DNA of 64,000 nucleotides from Epiperipatus broadwayi (Eukaryota; Onychophora; Udeonychophora; Euonychophora; Peripatidae), in contig JAQFVV010000001.1 in NCBI GenBank assembly GCA_028023455.1, positions 25,905,401-25,969,400 of the forward strand, in the 5' to 3' direction. This document shows, piece after piece, positions 36,101 to 49,529 of the stretch (within the stretch, counting starts at the first letter, position 1; the number at the start of each line of letters is the position of its first letter). Below the pieces are notes generated by a model that saw nothing but the letters and a program-made list of their open reading frames with translations, was not told the DNA's origin and made no database searches. A program made the position numbers and the translations under genes.

Positions 36101-37495
36101 TCAAATAATACATTTATTTTATTATTTAATTCTTCCATTTAATTAGTCATTTGTTCTCTCCTATATATGCTTCAAACAAAATTAAAGCTTCCAATTATTT
36201 GACTCATTTGTGTGGTTACAGTGATTTATGCTTAATTTTTAATTGTGATCTTTCATGAACAAAATAAACAAATTAAACAAGAGAGTTTTTGAATGATCAA
36301 TCCTGCATGTCTATTTAAACATTAAATCTTACAGGTAATGAGTGATAAATAAATTCTTAGCATTATAATTTACTTTACTTTAAAAAAAAAACAATTATAG
36401 ATCAAACTGGTGAAGCTGGGCTGAATTGGCATGTTAAATACAAGAAAACTTTAAAACATCATAGACAATATATATAATAATATTACACAAAATGCACAGA
36501 CTTATAAAGCAAGAATAAAAGTGAAATCAAAGTTAATATTATAAGAAATATAGTATGGATCAGAGAGAGGTCATTACCGGCAGAGATTATGTATAAATAA
36601 ATAAAAATAGTACATATAGGCAAGCAAAGACAACTTTACAGAGATACTAGACTGTGACCTTGGCATACTCTGGTTCAATGGATGGATGGATGGATGGTTC
36701 ACTCTCTGAGCTTCAGTTTATGATGATCAGCTTGGTGTTCAGCAATCTTGGTCATTACTAAACTGGTCACCACTTTCTTCCATGGAAAGAGCTTCATGGC
36801 AGCATTCTGGAGACAATCCCAAGAGACATGGGAAGGATGGTTCAGCTCCCTACTCGACTAGCATTCTGGAATCACTTGTCACTATAGATTTTTTTCTTGT
36901 TGTTCTTATTGGGAAAGAAGGAATGGAAAAGAGTGAAGATAACCCTTATTTCCAATCTACTCTATTTATATGCCCAAACTAAAACAGAAATGCCTCAGTT
37001 CATTGGCCCAGAGGCAGATAAGACAATTAATAAATTCTTTACCAAATTGCAGCCCATTCTTAATTAAAAGTAATATATAAGAAGCCGATAAGGTTCAAAT
37101 CACATTTCAGCCCAAAAGAATTTAAGAATAAAAATAAATGAAACAAAGAACTTTCATTAGCGAAATAATTTTTAATTAAAATGATTAAATTATAAAAGGT
37201 AAAAACCCTAAACAAAACTATGATAAGAAAATAATATTTTAATTAATGAAAGCTGAACTTTAAAAATATTTAATTAGTGAAGACAAACTTCACAATGGGT
37301 TAATTTGAATCTGCCATCTTGGTTATATATATTTTTATATATTTCTACAAAATTGAAATTAAATACAAATAATTTTATAAAAATGACGAACTTTACATGA
37401 TTACAAATTTTTCTTTTTACAAAAAATAATATAAGATCAAAATATTTAAAAGTAACAAAATCAAAATTATAAACATTTGTTATACAGAAACGTTT

Positions 37496-37498
<3 letters not shown>
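33191..37498. other. AT-rich intergenic stretch
   Basis: It holds (AT)n tracts at about 33674-33696, 35188-35206 and 35664-35688, and a (GGAT)n run at about 36678-36698. A hammerhead-like hairpin is at 35689-35725 (see findings). The block 36640-36990 is less AT-rich and has a 66-codon open frame that I do not recognise and would not call a gene. Confidence 0.4.
35689..35725 (-). other. Degenerate Penelope-like 3' tail hairpin
   Basis: On the minus strand TGATGA (35720-35715) is followed by AGCTATCC, a 3-base loop and GGACAGCT (35714-35696), an 8-base stem with one G-U pair. In intact Penelope-like hammerheads a GAAAC block should follow; here the sequence is GGGC. It therefore looks like a remnant. 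Confidence 0.35.

Positions 37499-37578
<80 letters not shown>
37499..37578. repeat. (AT)n(TG)n compound microsatellite
   Basis: AT repeats at 37499-37546 run straight into TG repeats to 37578 and abut the truncated LINE fragment. Confidence 0.95.
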
Positions 37579-37579
<1 letters not shown>

Positions 37580-38330
37580 ACCATGTAGTAGGTGACAGCA
37601 CTGTTAGTAAATTAAATATGAGGTTGCAGTTTATGGATAGTAAAAGAATAGCCAAAATAGTGTTTAATTGGGTTATGAGTAAAGGGCAGATAACAAGATG
37701 GGTGAGAAAGGTAATGCGGTATGCAAAAGATTTGGATAAAGAATTTATATCAGTATACTTGTATAAAAGGTGGGATGATTGTGTTAGGAGGATTGTTGAG
37801 TGTTATAGTGGTAAGGAATGGGATAAAAGAATAGAAGCATTAATAAAAAATAGGGAGTTGGAGAGATGGAGAACTAGTATGAAGGGTAAGAAGAGTTTAA
37901 ATATATATAGAAGTAAATGGAACATAGGTTGCGAGTTAATTTATGATAATAGTAAGGAAAGTAGTTTATTGTTTAAGGCTCGAATGGGATTTTAGCAATA
38001 AGAGAATATACATGTAAATGGAAAACTATGAGTGATTTAGAGTGCAAATTGTGTAAGGAAGGTATAGCAAATATTAGGTATCTGTTGATTGAATGTAACT
38101 GCCTGAAAGCAGAAAGGGTACAGATAATGAAGTTATGGAAGAATAGATATGAACAAAGTGATTATACAGAAAGTGAGTTGTTGGTTTTTATGCTGGGGTT
38201 GCAAAAAGATAAGGGGGATTTAGATATAAAGAACATATAATTGACAAAAATTATGTTGTGGAAATGGGATGAGGCAGAATGGGGAATTGAAAATAAAGTG
38301 GCTAACAGGTTTATCTAGGCACAATTGCTG
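37579..38330 (+). pseudogene. Non-LTR retrotransposon ORF2 C-terminal fragment
   Basis: The open frame from 37579 to 37995 continues, after a one-base shift in the T run near 37990, into 38028-38240 and on to about 38330. It ends with a cysteine motif CKLCKEG...LLIEC (about 38045-38098), the form seen at the C-terminus of many LINE ORF2 proteins, preceded by an R-x-G...EYTCKWKTM-type stretch. No endonuclease or RT core is present, so the element is heavily 5'-truncated, its 5' end meeting a microsatellite. The family is not the same as the RTE or the L1/Tx1-like elements in this window. Confidence 0.6.
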
Positions 38331-41300
38331 AGATATTCTTGACTTTGTTTAAGGAGAAGCCAAAATACATCACATCACATGATTTTTAGGTTTGAACTTT
38401 TGTAGATTGTTAGTTTTGGGGAAGAGAAACATGAAGCTCACTCTGACTACAGAGTGATTGCTTCAATATATTGTAATATTGTAGACAGTGGACAACAGTG
38501 GCTGCTACAAGATTATTGAAACAAATGAATTTAGAATTGGGAAATGTGAAGAATTTTTTTCATCTTTTTTTCAGTAACAAATATTAACTGCTTTAGATTT
38601 TACATTCCTTAAATAATAATACAGAAATTCCAAACATTTTTAAATAATAAGAAAGTGAATGTTTATAGTTTTCTAAAAAAAAAGTTGTAAAAGAGAAAGA
38701 AAAGGTATAAGAAATAATAAAAAAAATAATTTTTTTTCTCTTCAGGGATTTCATTTATCTACTAGTTTTTAATTTAAAAAAAATAATAAGAGAAATAAAT
38801 AAGTAAAATTTTAAGTTTTTAAAAAAAATATTTAACATTTTTGTTAAAATATGCTGTTTTTCTTTTCTCTTTATTTTTATAAAAAAGATAATGTATTTTT
38901 CAAATCAAAATATAATTAAAGGATTATACTGTTTTGGTAATTAAAAAGAAAAAAACAACTGCAGAAATTTTTTTCAATAATTAGAATAGGATTAGAATTT
39001 TAATTAAGGAAAAAAGTGAGAAATAGCTTTTTGTTAAAAATAAAATCACTTGGTCAGAGTTTGATGTTATATGTCTGAGGTATGTGTGATTGAATATATA
39101 GCAGGATTTTTCCAAAACAATAATACAGAAAAACAGATTAAAAAATAGACTTACATATATAGACTAGTCATCAAGCTATTCTTGATCCAGATGTTAGAAA
39201 AACAGTAGTAACAGTTCAACTCTTAAGAGAATAATGAGAAGTTATGTTTCAGTCAGAAGAATAACCTCACTATTAGTATAAAAAGGATGTTTTCTGAAAT
39301 AGAATTGAAGAAAACTAGATAATAAGCTTTAGTTAGAAGCTAAGTACCACTGTTCTATATGTAGCCTGTTCACTAAAAAATGTAAAAAAAAGGAAAATCT
39401 TCTGGGAGAAAACTGAAAAAGTCTTGAGTTCTATCCCAAAGCATGATTGTCTCAAAACTTGTGTAAATCTGACTTCCAAATTATCATATTGTAAAAGGAA
39501 TAAATTTCACTTGTGTTAATCTAACTGACAAACCTGTGGTAATATGAAAATTATTGTATTTGAAATTTGATTCAGTTTAAATTGTATTTCTACTTTGAAA
39601 ATTTGTGTTAATTTGGAAATTAATATTAGCTACAAAAGATGTTAATAGAAATCTATTAATGCCAATAATGGATAAAGTCAACTTGTGTTAACCCACTCTT
39701 GAAATTATTATTTTAATTTTAATTTGAACATTTGAAAAAACAGGAAGAAAAAATCTAACAGGATAAAAACTGAAAATTATACTACAAATGGAGTCAAAAG
39801 AATGAAACCATGATAATATAAAGTACTGTAGTATGCATATATACATTTACAAATAATTGTTAGTATAAGTAATAATTAATAGTAATAATAATTTTGATTT
39901 AAGTTATTTTGTTGAAACATGCTTTTTTATTTATTTTATTTTTATCTCCAAAATGTTAAGTTGTGGGAACTTCCCTTTTTTGTAAAAAAAGTGGAAGAAG
40001 ATTTCAGGTAATCTTATATTTTACCTTTATTGTGAAATATTGTTTTAGTTTTAATCATTGAAAAGGGAAATAACTGTATTAATTAAAATTTAAATATAAT
40101 AATAATCAATAGGTTAATCTTATTTGCTATATAAAATTATATTTTATAGAAACAAATTAGATTTGGAATTATATCTTTTCTGAATTTATTAATCAATTTT
40201 ATTAATTTAATTGTTAAAAAAACAATAGGCTTACAGTCTTTATTTCTCTAGCTATTTGTTTTATTAATTGATAGTGTGTGCATTATTTAATTTCATCATA
40301 ACAATCCCAATAAACTATTTCAATTAAAGTAGATTAAGATATACATTTATATTTTCTCTTGTTTACATTTACAAACCCTAGGCTTTTTGTGATCTTAAGA
40401 TATCTCTAGAGCAATAAGTTAATTTATATATATGTTGGGTAAATATTTGTGTTTGGACATCCAGATAATTATCTAGATGGCACAAAGGTCAACATCACCT
40501 ATGAAGTCTATTTACTGCATTTTATTTATGCAGATTATAAAATAGACTATAGTTGGTCTGGACATTCATGGTAACATATGATTAGAGCATTGATGATGAT
40601 CAGCATGTACCAGAATCACAGAATTTTTATTAGGATACATACTTTAATATTTGAGTAAGCAGATGATTGTTTTATATTATATCATAAGTTTGGTGATAGT
40701 TAGATAATTAGTCTTCATTTTGATATTAAACCTTTTTTATATCCAGTCACAAAAGATGACTGTTGATTATTTTTGTTTAATCCAAGTGATGTAACTTATT
40801 ATTATTATTATTATTTATTGTTGTTGTTGTTGTTGTCATCATCACCACTGCCACCACCATCATCATCATTATGATTATTATTATAACTACTTATTTTATT
40901 TTATGTTGATGCTCTCATGCTCCTTTTATAAGAGTTGATGACTATTCCATGGGATAATGATTGTCATTCTTCCATGTTATGTCTTCTTTCCATACCATCA
41001 CAATACATAAATATATACATGCACATGTAAGTGTAGTTGTGTGTGAAATGTAATTTTTGATAAAGAACAAAAAAGGTTATATATTAGTAAAGAAATTGAT
41101 TTTAAAATAATTCAATGTTAAAAAGTCAAATTTTAACAAAAATGATATATTTCTGGTTATTTTTTTAAAAAATGATGAAGAAATAAAAAGATTTTCCACT
41201 TATAACTAATAAAAAACAACTGATATTTTTTCATAAATAAATATCCATACATATGAGGATCATTATTTAACAAATATACATAAAAATTGTTTTATTGAAA

Positions 41301-43882
41301 CCTTAGTAAGCACTTTATTTTCTATTCCTTATCTAATACATTTTTATTTTATAGTACAATTGTTTTAAATATTTTTTTTGTAAATTATTTTTAATATTTG
41401 TACTCTTTTTTTATTTATTATAATTTAAAGCAATATTTATTTGAATTCTTTTATTATTTGGTCAAATACATTTGAATCAAAATATCATTTTTATTGCAAA
41501 GTTATTTAACTTTTCCGATATGCAGCCTAATGTCTTTTACTTTTCAACATTTTCTAACATTTTTTTTTATCTCACAAATCAATGTAAAATATATGATAAA
41601 ATATTTATTACTTATCAGAAAATAACAAATTTGACTTTATTTGCTAGATATTTGTGTTTATTATTGAAATAAATTTTAAATGTTCACATTTTGTTTTTGT
41701 AAATATTAAAAAATTTAGACTGTAATCAAAACAAAGAAATTATACATCATGTTTCTAGAAAGATTATTTTCAATTTATAAAATCAATGAAATATTTTTTA
41801 ATTTTTATTATTTTAAACATTTGAAACATATAATTAGTTATTTCTCTTATATCTAATGAATTATGCTTTAAATGTTTAAATTTTTTGAATATTTATTGGA
41901 AAATTACAATATTTTCTTTATTCATAAATAAAGTAGTTTTTTTTTTTTTTTTACATCATAGCTTGTCTTCTAATTTACTTCAGACCATATTTATGTTAGC
42001 TGCTAATATAATGTTATATTTTTGAAAATAAAGTACTTCAAGTCAAAATAAGTTATTAAATAATTTATATTTGTTGATATCTAATAAATATAGTGTAAAT
42101 TATTTTTAAAAAATATCTAAAACCATAATAAATTAAAAAATAAACACATTCTTGCATCATTGAAAACTTCAATGTCATAAAATGCCAAACTTTTTAAAGC
42201 CTTGTCAACAGACAATAGTTGACCATGTCAGGGCAGGGCTTATGTCTATTGTAAGAGTGGGAATTTTTAATTTTGCACTTTTGGGGCAATTTTTTTATAT
42301 AATGAAATATATACTGTTTTACACACATTTTAACATATAATACTTATGAAAAAATTCACCAGGGGGCGAATTGGCCAAAAGACGAAATAATTTGTTTGAA
42401 TTGATCTTTGTGTTTTAGTAATTTTAAATGTAAGATTTAGTTCAACTAATATAAACAAGCTTGTTGTTTGGATTATTATCTGTTGGTAAAAAGATATTCA
42501 TATAATAATCAGTATTGTTAATTTAATGTTGGCATTTTTTGACTATTCATAAAATCATAGTAAACAGCTAATATGTATATACATTATATTTTGGGAATTA
42601 TTACTTAAATACTGTTTTGTTATTAAAGTCATCTTAGTTTTTTTTAATATGAGATCTTTATTATATTAATAATAAACCTGATCTCATGTTTCTACACTTC
42701 ATTCGGGATTTATAATATATATATAATATACATACAATGGTCAAATATCCAACATAAAAATTATTTGTCCACAGTGTTGTTATACACATGTGCTTACTAT
42801 ATAATAATCAATATAAATAAGACTGAGACAAACAACTAATTATAATTATTTTATTTAATTATTAAACCGGCTTTCATTTCTTATTGAAATCTTTTTCTCA
42901 ATAAAAGTTGAAAGCTGATGTGATGACTAAATAATTGTAACTATAATTAGTTGTTCAAGTTATTGTTTCTACAGATAAAAATTGGTAAAAAAAATGTAAA
43001 AGATAAGCTCCTATACATAATCTCTACTATGGTTAAAAGTCCAGATGAAATAATTGCCATTCATTTATATATAAATTTAATATTCCAAAGTTAAATGATT
43101 ATACTTATTTAATTTGACCAATGTTAAATTTACAACATATATTCTCAGATATATAAATTAATTCCTACCATGAAATATAATCAACACTTCATATTATGTA
43201 TATTATTCCTATTTTTATTTTATATAAATTGATAATCAAACATATAGGCATGTTTTCCGATAAATTTACCATATATATATATCGCTTAGCAATCAAGCTC
43301 TAATCATCACTCACATTCCATCTAGTTATCATATGTTCAAACATATATATATAATAATACTTTTTAAAACTGCAAAACAAATTTTTTAATTAAAAATAAA
43401 AACATATATTCAAAAAATTTAGCTTATCCTGAAATACTTATTTCTATTAGACCCTTTAGGTGAAGGGGGTGATATTTTCAATTTTTTATTGTATATATAA
43501 TTCTCAAAAATAAAACAAAAAAAATCAATATTTTTTTCTCATCAAAATTTATAACTCAATCTTACTTATAATTTCATTTTCCAAAACAAATTTATCTACG
43601 ATGCTTTCTTTCCTATTCTACCAATTTTTTTTTTTCGATGTGCTTCCAAAATTTGATTTTTTAGTTAAGTATTTGTATATTTTTTAAATTGTTTTATTAT
43701 TATTCAACAATGTCCCATCTTAACTGTAGATCATCCTTGCAATCTTCCATTATTTAATAATGATTTATACTTATAGTTGAACAAATAAAGATAATTTTTA
43801 AGCAACTAATATTTTTAATTCATAAAATCTTAGTAAGCTCTGCCTTCAATCTCTGGTGATTTTATTTAGAATTCAGGATATG
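38331..43882. other. AT-rich intergenic stretch
   Basis: No gene is seen. A compound (ATT)n-(GTT)n-(CAT)n tract lies at about 40797-40870. An imperfect inverted repeat at about 42832-42957 (AACAACTAATTATA on the left, TATAATTAGTTGTT on the right) encloses about 65 bp. Confidence 0.45.
42832..42957. repeat. Imperfect inverted repeat, about 125 bp
   Basis: The outer 14 bases are perfectly complementary and the next 20 partly so. It is small and AT-rich, and may be a MITE-like remnant. Confidence 0.4.
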
Positions 43883-43895
43883 AAAGTTATAATTT
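43883..43895 (+). repeat. Left 13-bp target duplication of the solo 466-family copy
   Basis: AAAGTTATAATTT is repeated at 44122-44134. Confidence 0.75.
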
Positions 43896-44121
43896 TTGAT
43901 AAACAGAGCAAAACTCTCCATACAGTATTGCCACCTGTGCTAAACAGAGTAATCAATGGATGCCAGAAGGCTTGTGCATAAAATCCCTATCTAATGCCTA
44001 CTCATCCAATATCCCCAGACTAGTTTCTGTTTAGCACAGGTGGCAATACTGTATGGAGAGTTTTGCTCTGTTTATCAACAATTAATGTGCTAGTATAGGA
44101 AATGTGATCATGTGATGCTTA
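43896..44121 (-). mobile_element. Solo palindromic copy of the 466-bp hammerhead family
   Basis: Arms of 52 bp at 43896-43947 and 44027-44078 are perfect inverted repeats, with a 79-bp loop (43948-44026). The loop and arms match the 466-bp unit of the array at 11949-15502 (for example CAATGGATGCCAGAAGGCTT). Read on the minus strand it begins TAAGCATCACATGATCAC, the same terminus as the array, and reverses orientation beside GAAACTAGTC, the downstream hammerhead block. CTGATGA is absent, so this copy cannot self-cleave. It is bracketed by a 13-bp direct repeat. Confidence 0.8.
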
Positions 44122-44134
44122 AAAGTTATAATTT
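44122..44134 (+). repeat. Right 13-bp target duplication of the solo 466-family copy
   Basis: AAAGTTATAATTT is identical to 43883-43895. Confidence 0.75.
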
Positions 44135-44143
44135 ATTTTTATG

Positions 44144-44175
<32 letters not shown>

Positions 44176-45629
44176 AAGACAACACAGATTTTTAAATGTA
44201 TATCCCAATTTTAAAATAATCAGATGGTCACAAGTGGAAAATATTAAGCACCAGAATAAAAAGATAATGATCCTTTGAATTCAGAGATAAAAAGCAACAA
44301 ACACTACACTGTCTTATGTATGATAATAAACAATCCATTCATGTTTGTTTACTATATGAATAATCTCATGATAAGAATAATTGCAAACATGTGAATGCAT
44401 TATGTAGACAATGGCAATTCATCTTACTTGCTTTTTTAAGGCTTAATGGTCCATTGTCATAAACGTTTTAAACATAACCAAGTTATTCTATCTGCAATTT
44501 TTTGAAATAATAATGTTTACATATGTAAATGTATAATTTTACATTAAAATGTATTTATAATTAGTACCCTTTAAAAAATGTGATCAATCTAATTCCAAAA
44601 AAAAGTTGTACAAAGAAAAACATAAGAATGAAATTAAAAATATGGTTATAAAATATGCAATCACAGTTAATTCAAAAAGTACTGTACCGGTATACAATAT
44701 GCCATTACATTAATTTAAAATTAAAATAAAAACTTAAATTCGTAAATAAAAACAAATTTATTAAAAATTAAAAGTTAAAATTAAAAATAGTTGCTTAACG
44801 TATATAATATATCACACAGATGGAAACTTTGACAGTATTTTTTCTTTTTAAAATAAAAAAAAAGTATTTGAACGTACATTTTTATAAAAAAAGTACAAGA
44901 TCTAAAGATAAAATATTTTTGTTAAAAGATTCCTATGTAATCTCAGTAAATGAAAATGATTGTTTTATAAATTAAATAAAAAGCAAACTAGCCTTTGGAA
45001 CTCTTATATAATTAAAAAAGTCAGATAAGAGAATAAAAAAATTAGAATGTCCAATAGAAACAGCAACCAACACTCAGACCTTAATGAAAATGAGTGGAAC
45101 AGGAAACTATGTTCAGTGAATCCGGAGGATTACTATTAAAAAAACAATTCAAATTAAAAGACGATTCCAGCTTAATTTTTTTGAGAAGGGTGATAAAATG
45201 CACTTGTCACCCTCTCTCAGTTATTTCAAATGAAATGACTGTTGAATTATGTATGGTACTGTTGCAGACCCCGAATCATATGGGTACTGCAATTAAATAG
45301 TACCAGGATTGAACCAGCTAAGGCCATCTTCAGAACAACAGACCGGTCTTCCATGAAAGACTTTGTGGCAATTAACACCTGGAACCAGGAGCTCTTCTAC
45401 TGTAAGATATGAACTGTAAAAGTTTAAAAGTAATTAAGAACTTTCATCAAGATTTGACAAGCATTTAATAATCAATTAAACCTAATTTTAAAATGAACTT
45501 TTATCTCACTTTTAAGATCTCAAATTCAATTATTAATGTTTAATTTTATATATTTGAGTTGGCTAATTTAATCATTTCCATTTTTTGATTAATATTTATT
45601 GACTAAATTATTTAAATATAATAAATTTA
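44135..45629. other. AT-rich spacer
   Basis: (TA)n at about 44150-44175. A more GC-balanced block at 45060-45420 has a 68-codon open frame without recognisable motifs; I do not call it a gene. Confidence 0.4.
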
Positions 45630-45668
45630 AGTTGGGTGTAGATAGCTGCATAGAGTCATTAACGTTTA

Positions 45669-45759
<91 letters not shown>

Positions 45760-46049
45760 TGATTAAAATATATAGATATCGGTAAATATGACACCATGCT
45801 GAGTGTCCAAACATATTTATTCAATACATCTTTTAAGTTGTTGATGTCAATGCGGCATCTTATGATGAATGCCATTGGGTTTATTGTAAATTTCCCTCTG
45901 CAATTCCATCAATAACTTTATATTTTAATCATTTATGTTTATTTTGAATGGGTTTTAATTTCAGGCTATTTGTCTCATAGTTAGGTCGATGCTGGTGGAG
46001 GGATATATGCAATGATGATATCTAACTGGTTCGCACTGGTTCGCACAAA
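45630..46049 (+). repeat. Left part of a dispersed repeat, interrupted by a hAT element
   Basis: It matches 54083-54200 in order: GGGTGTA/GATAGCTGCATAG near 45635, then TAGTTAGGTCGATGCTGGTGGA near 45978. It contains a long (ATT)n tract at 45669-45757. The right part of the same repeat resumes at about 49530. Confidence 0.6.
45669..45757. repeat. (ATT)n microsatellite
   Basis: About 29 uninterrupted ATT units. Confidence 0.95.
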
Positions 46050-49000
46050 CTGGTTCTTAAAATTTAAAAAAATTAGCAAACCGGTAGTTAAATTATTCGA
46101 AAATAAAATTTAATTATTGTTTTCTGAAAAAGAGTTGAATTAACAAATTACTTAATTGTTTCTAACAATAATCTAGAACATTATTTGTATTTTTTTGTTA
46201 TATTTAATGTAACAATGATTATTTTTGAACAGATTGGGTTCAAAATGCTTTTACCAGAATAATTCGATAATACGATATTCTACTTGGAACATGTGATATG
46301 CGCGATGAAATTTGAGTGATTAAGAATTATTTTGCAAGAAATAATTCACAACAGTTTTGTTTTGAGTAATTAAATCCATTATTTATTGCGTTTCAAATTA
46401 GTTTATTTAAAAGTATACAAACAAAAAGTGTTATTTTATTAGTGATAAAGGAAATCATATTTAGTTTTTACACAAAAAGGGTAAGTAAGAAATTAATTAA
46501 CTATTAGTTTACTTACATTTAACAGAGGCATTATTAAAATTAAAAATAAATTCGGCACAAATGTATTTATGTATTACCATAATTTTTTTAATGAAATTTA
46601 TTCCTGCTGAAATTATTTTAATTTAAAGATAAAATAACTTCATTCAAAAAGACCTATCATTGCGAAAATAAACAGTAACATAAAAACCATTGTTCCAATG
46701 ATTTTGTTAAGCCGACATTGTTTTAAATATTTATTTAACTTTTATTTTTTATTTAAATATTTTATTTCTTTACTTACATATTTGTCATGTAAGATTTATT
46801 TTTATTTGATTAGTAAGTTTAATGGATTACCAGCTGTAGTAAGTTTATAGTACATTATTTTCATTTAGTTTGCTATATCTGATGTGTGTTTTTTTTTAAT
46901 AATGAATTCAACATATTTTATCTAGAATAACTTGGCAAGATGATAAATATAACAGTAACTTTGGCTCATCAAATGGCATGACACGTTTTCAAATATTTTT
47001 TTCTTTTTGTTTTTTTAATGTTAATATTTTATTTTAATTTTATGATTTGTTATCACTCATTGGTATTAAAAATCAATTAATTAGATGGGTTTTTTCTAGG
47101 GTGAATTTAACACGAGAATATAATAAAAATAAACCCTTTACAAGAAATGAAACGAAAATGCCAAACAATATCGGATTTCTTCATAAAAGACCCAAAAAGT
47201 GATACAGATTCGAAAACAATAATAAATGATGAATGATATTTTGAATTAAGTTTTTTCTGTTTCTTCTGATACAACAAAAAATAAAGTTGACAACACAAAT
47301 AAGCTGTCCAGTTCCAAAAGTTGCATATAAAATAAATGTAGATAGAGTTCTTCCTGACTGCTGGAATATGAAACAAGCCATTGAATTCAAAGAAAAATAT
47401 TGTTTTATTTATGATTGGAAAAAAGCTTTGATGTGATAACTGTACCAAAATTGAGTCAATAAAAATGAAGGTAGCTCATGTGTCAAAAAAATGGAAGTGA
47501 AAAAAATAAAATGGTCCACTAAGCCTCACTTCAAAAAAAATAAATAAAGGAACACTTTTCATCAAAAGCACAAGTGCAAAAAAAGTGCAATTTTCAAATC
47601 CATAGACAAAGCTCATGAAAAGTTTATGAGCTCCATTTGTAAAATTTTTAATATAGTTTAAACTTTAGCAAAACTAAACTGACTGTTTTCTGATATTGAA
47701 CATTTGATAGAATTACAAAAAAAGAATGGGTTAGATATGGGAGTGGGACTCCATTCTCGATTTGTAGCTGTCAAAATTGTTGAGCAGATTGCAAAATACA
47801 TTAAAAAGGAAGTGTTTAGAAAAATAATAGACCAGAATTTAAAGATATGTGTTACAATTGATGAGGCATCAACAATATCGTGCAAACCAGTCTTTATCAT
47901 TTTTATCAAGAATGAAGATAGAGATTTTTCACCAACAATTTTTGTAATTTAGTGGAATTACAAAACCAAGATGCTGAAACCATTTACAATGCTCTACTAC
48001 AAAGTCTGCATTTAGTAGGATTTGATAATCCATATTTGAAAAATAATTTGATTGGATTTTGTTCAGATGGAGCAAGTGCAGGCAGTCAGGAGTGAATGTT
48101 AAAATAAAAAAACCACTATCCTGAGATTATTATTTGGCATTGTTTGAGTCATCACCTTCAGCTTGTGCTGGAGGGTTCTATCAAAGACATAAAGCAAGTG
48201 AAACACTTTAAAGCATTTATTGATGATATATACAAAATCTTCCATCAGTCTAATGAAACCAAATGGTACTGAATAAAATTTAAACTAATTTGGGAATTGA
48301 AATTTTAAAAATTGGTAGAGTTTTTGACCCAAGATGGGCAGCATTCAGTTATAGAACAGCAGTTGCAACATGACAAGCCAAGCACTATGATTTTTTTTTA
48401 CTAATAACAAATTTTCTGGAATAGCTAAACATCTTGCCAACAAATATTTTATGAGAGATCTGGCTTTAATAATCAATATACTAGAAGAAATTTCTTTGTT
48501 GTCAAATGCTCTTCAAGGAAGATGTGTAAATATGTTGTGTGCTGAACAATTGATTAATAGAACAAATAAAGCATTTGAATATCTCAGAGAGAATAGTAGT
48601 ACTTATGAAAAAAATAATAAATGAAACTATCTCTTCTAAGGAATTCCAGCATATTAATTTTGTTGAAGATAACAAATTATGAGTCTTCCTCATCAAAAAT
48701 TACTGAATGCAGTGACAACAAATATGACATTAAGATTAATAAATTATAATAGTATAAGTAATAATATTCAAGATAGAAATTATAAAATTCATCAATTAGT
48801 TAAAATTGTGAACCCAGATGCTTGGAATCTGAAAGAAGCTGTAGTTCCTTGGAAAGAATTTGAAAAGAAAAGCATTTCATTATGAGATTTTAGTTAATGA
48901 TTTCTGTGATTATGTTGAAAATGTATGAGAAATCACCAGAAATATGTTATACTTGAAACTATCCAAAGAGCTAAAAATATAATTAATACCATTGCTGTGA

Positions 49001-49512
49001 ATTCCACAGAAGCTAAATGAAGGTTTTCTGTGATGAATGCAATTTATTTGGATAAAAGAAATCATCTCAAAATGAAAAAGGTGGCAAATCTTCTAGTAAT
49101 AAATTGGATAGGTCTTCCATTAGATCATTGGGATTGCAGTGACTCAGTTCAAGTATCACTAAGAAATCACAATACAGCTGATGATGCTATAGTCAAAAAG
49201 CATCATCAATCTGATGAGACATATGATGTGAATGAAATGTCAATATGGAAATACCTTGCCAAATAAATGTTTTTTTCCAATTATAAAAATGGTTTATTTA
49301 TTTTTGATCACATAAGTGAGATTGTAAAGCATACCATAGTGTGCACGTGCAATGCTGCATTTTTTTGTGGAGGAATGGGGATGTCATGCAAAATTTCTGA
49401 GAAGTTGCCAAAGATTTTTAGGTACAAAACCAAGAACTGATTTGCTTCCATGCTTAGAAAGAAGAAAAATAAACAGAATAGGATCTTAAATACAACCTGC
49501 TTAGAGAACCTG
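46050..49512 (+). mobile_element. hAT-superfamily DNA transposon, inactive
   Basis: It contains a decayed hAT transposase. Candidate ends are CTGGTTCTTAAAAT at 46050 and CTTAGAGAACCTG ending at 49512; the reverse complement of the latter begins CAGGTTCTCTAAG, a typical hAT-like terminus. The two ends match only in part, and I did not find a convincing 8-bp target duplication. The insertion splits an older dispersed repeat. Confidence 0.6.
47140..49266 (+). pseudogene. hAT transposase (KIAA1586-like), many stops and frameshifts
   Basis: The transposase would cut and paste the element. Recognisable blocks in order are: a CWNMKQAIEFKEKY-type N-terminal stretch near 47358; VTIDEASTISCKPVF (about 47850-47895) in the RNase-H-like fold; SDGASA (about 48066); WHCLSHHLQLVLEGSIKDI (about 48132-48190); and the C-terminal hAT dimerisation region NSTEAK-RFSVMNAIYLDKRNHL...NLLVINWIGLPLD (about 49000-49130). 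At least ten stops or shifts interrupt it, including stops right after the SDGASA block and before RFSVMNA. The sequence resembles the KIAA1586-like group of domesticated or relict hAT proteins in animals. It is dead as written. Confidence 0.8.
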
Positions 49513-49529
49513 TTCTTGGAAATTTGGGA

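Noticed and set aside
45094-45300. Small gene
   Set aside because: The open frame has no motif and no regulatory or splice context that I can support.
45666-45875. Poly-asparagine open frame
   Set aside because: It is a translation of the (ATT)n microsatellite.
47704-47952. Intact host gene related to KIAA1586
   Set aside because: The flanking blocks show many stops and frameshifts over 2 kb and possible hAT termini, so it is a dead transposase.
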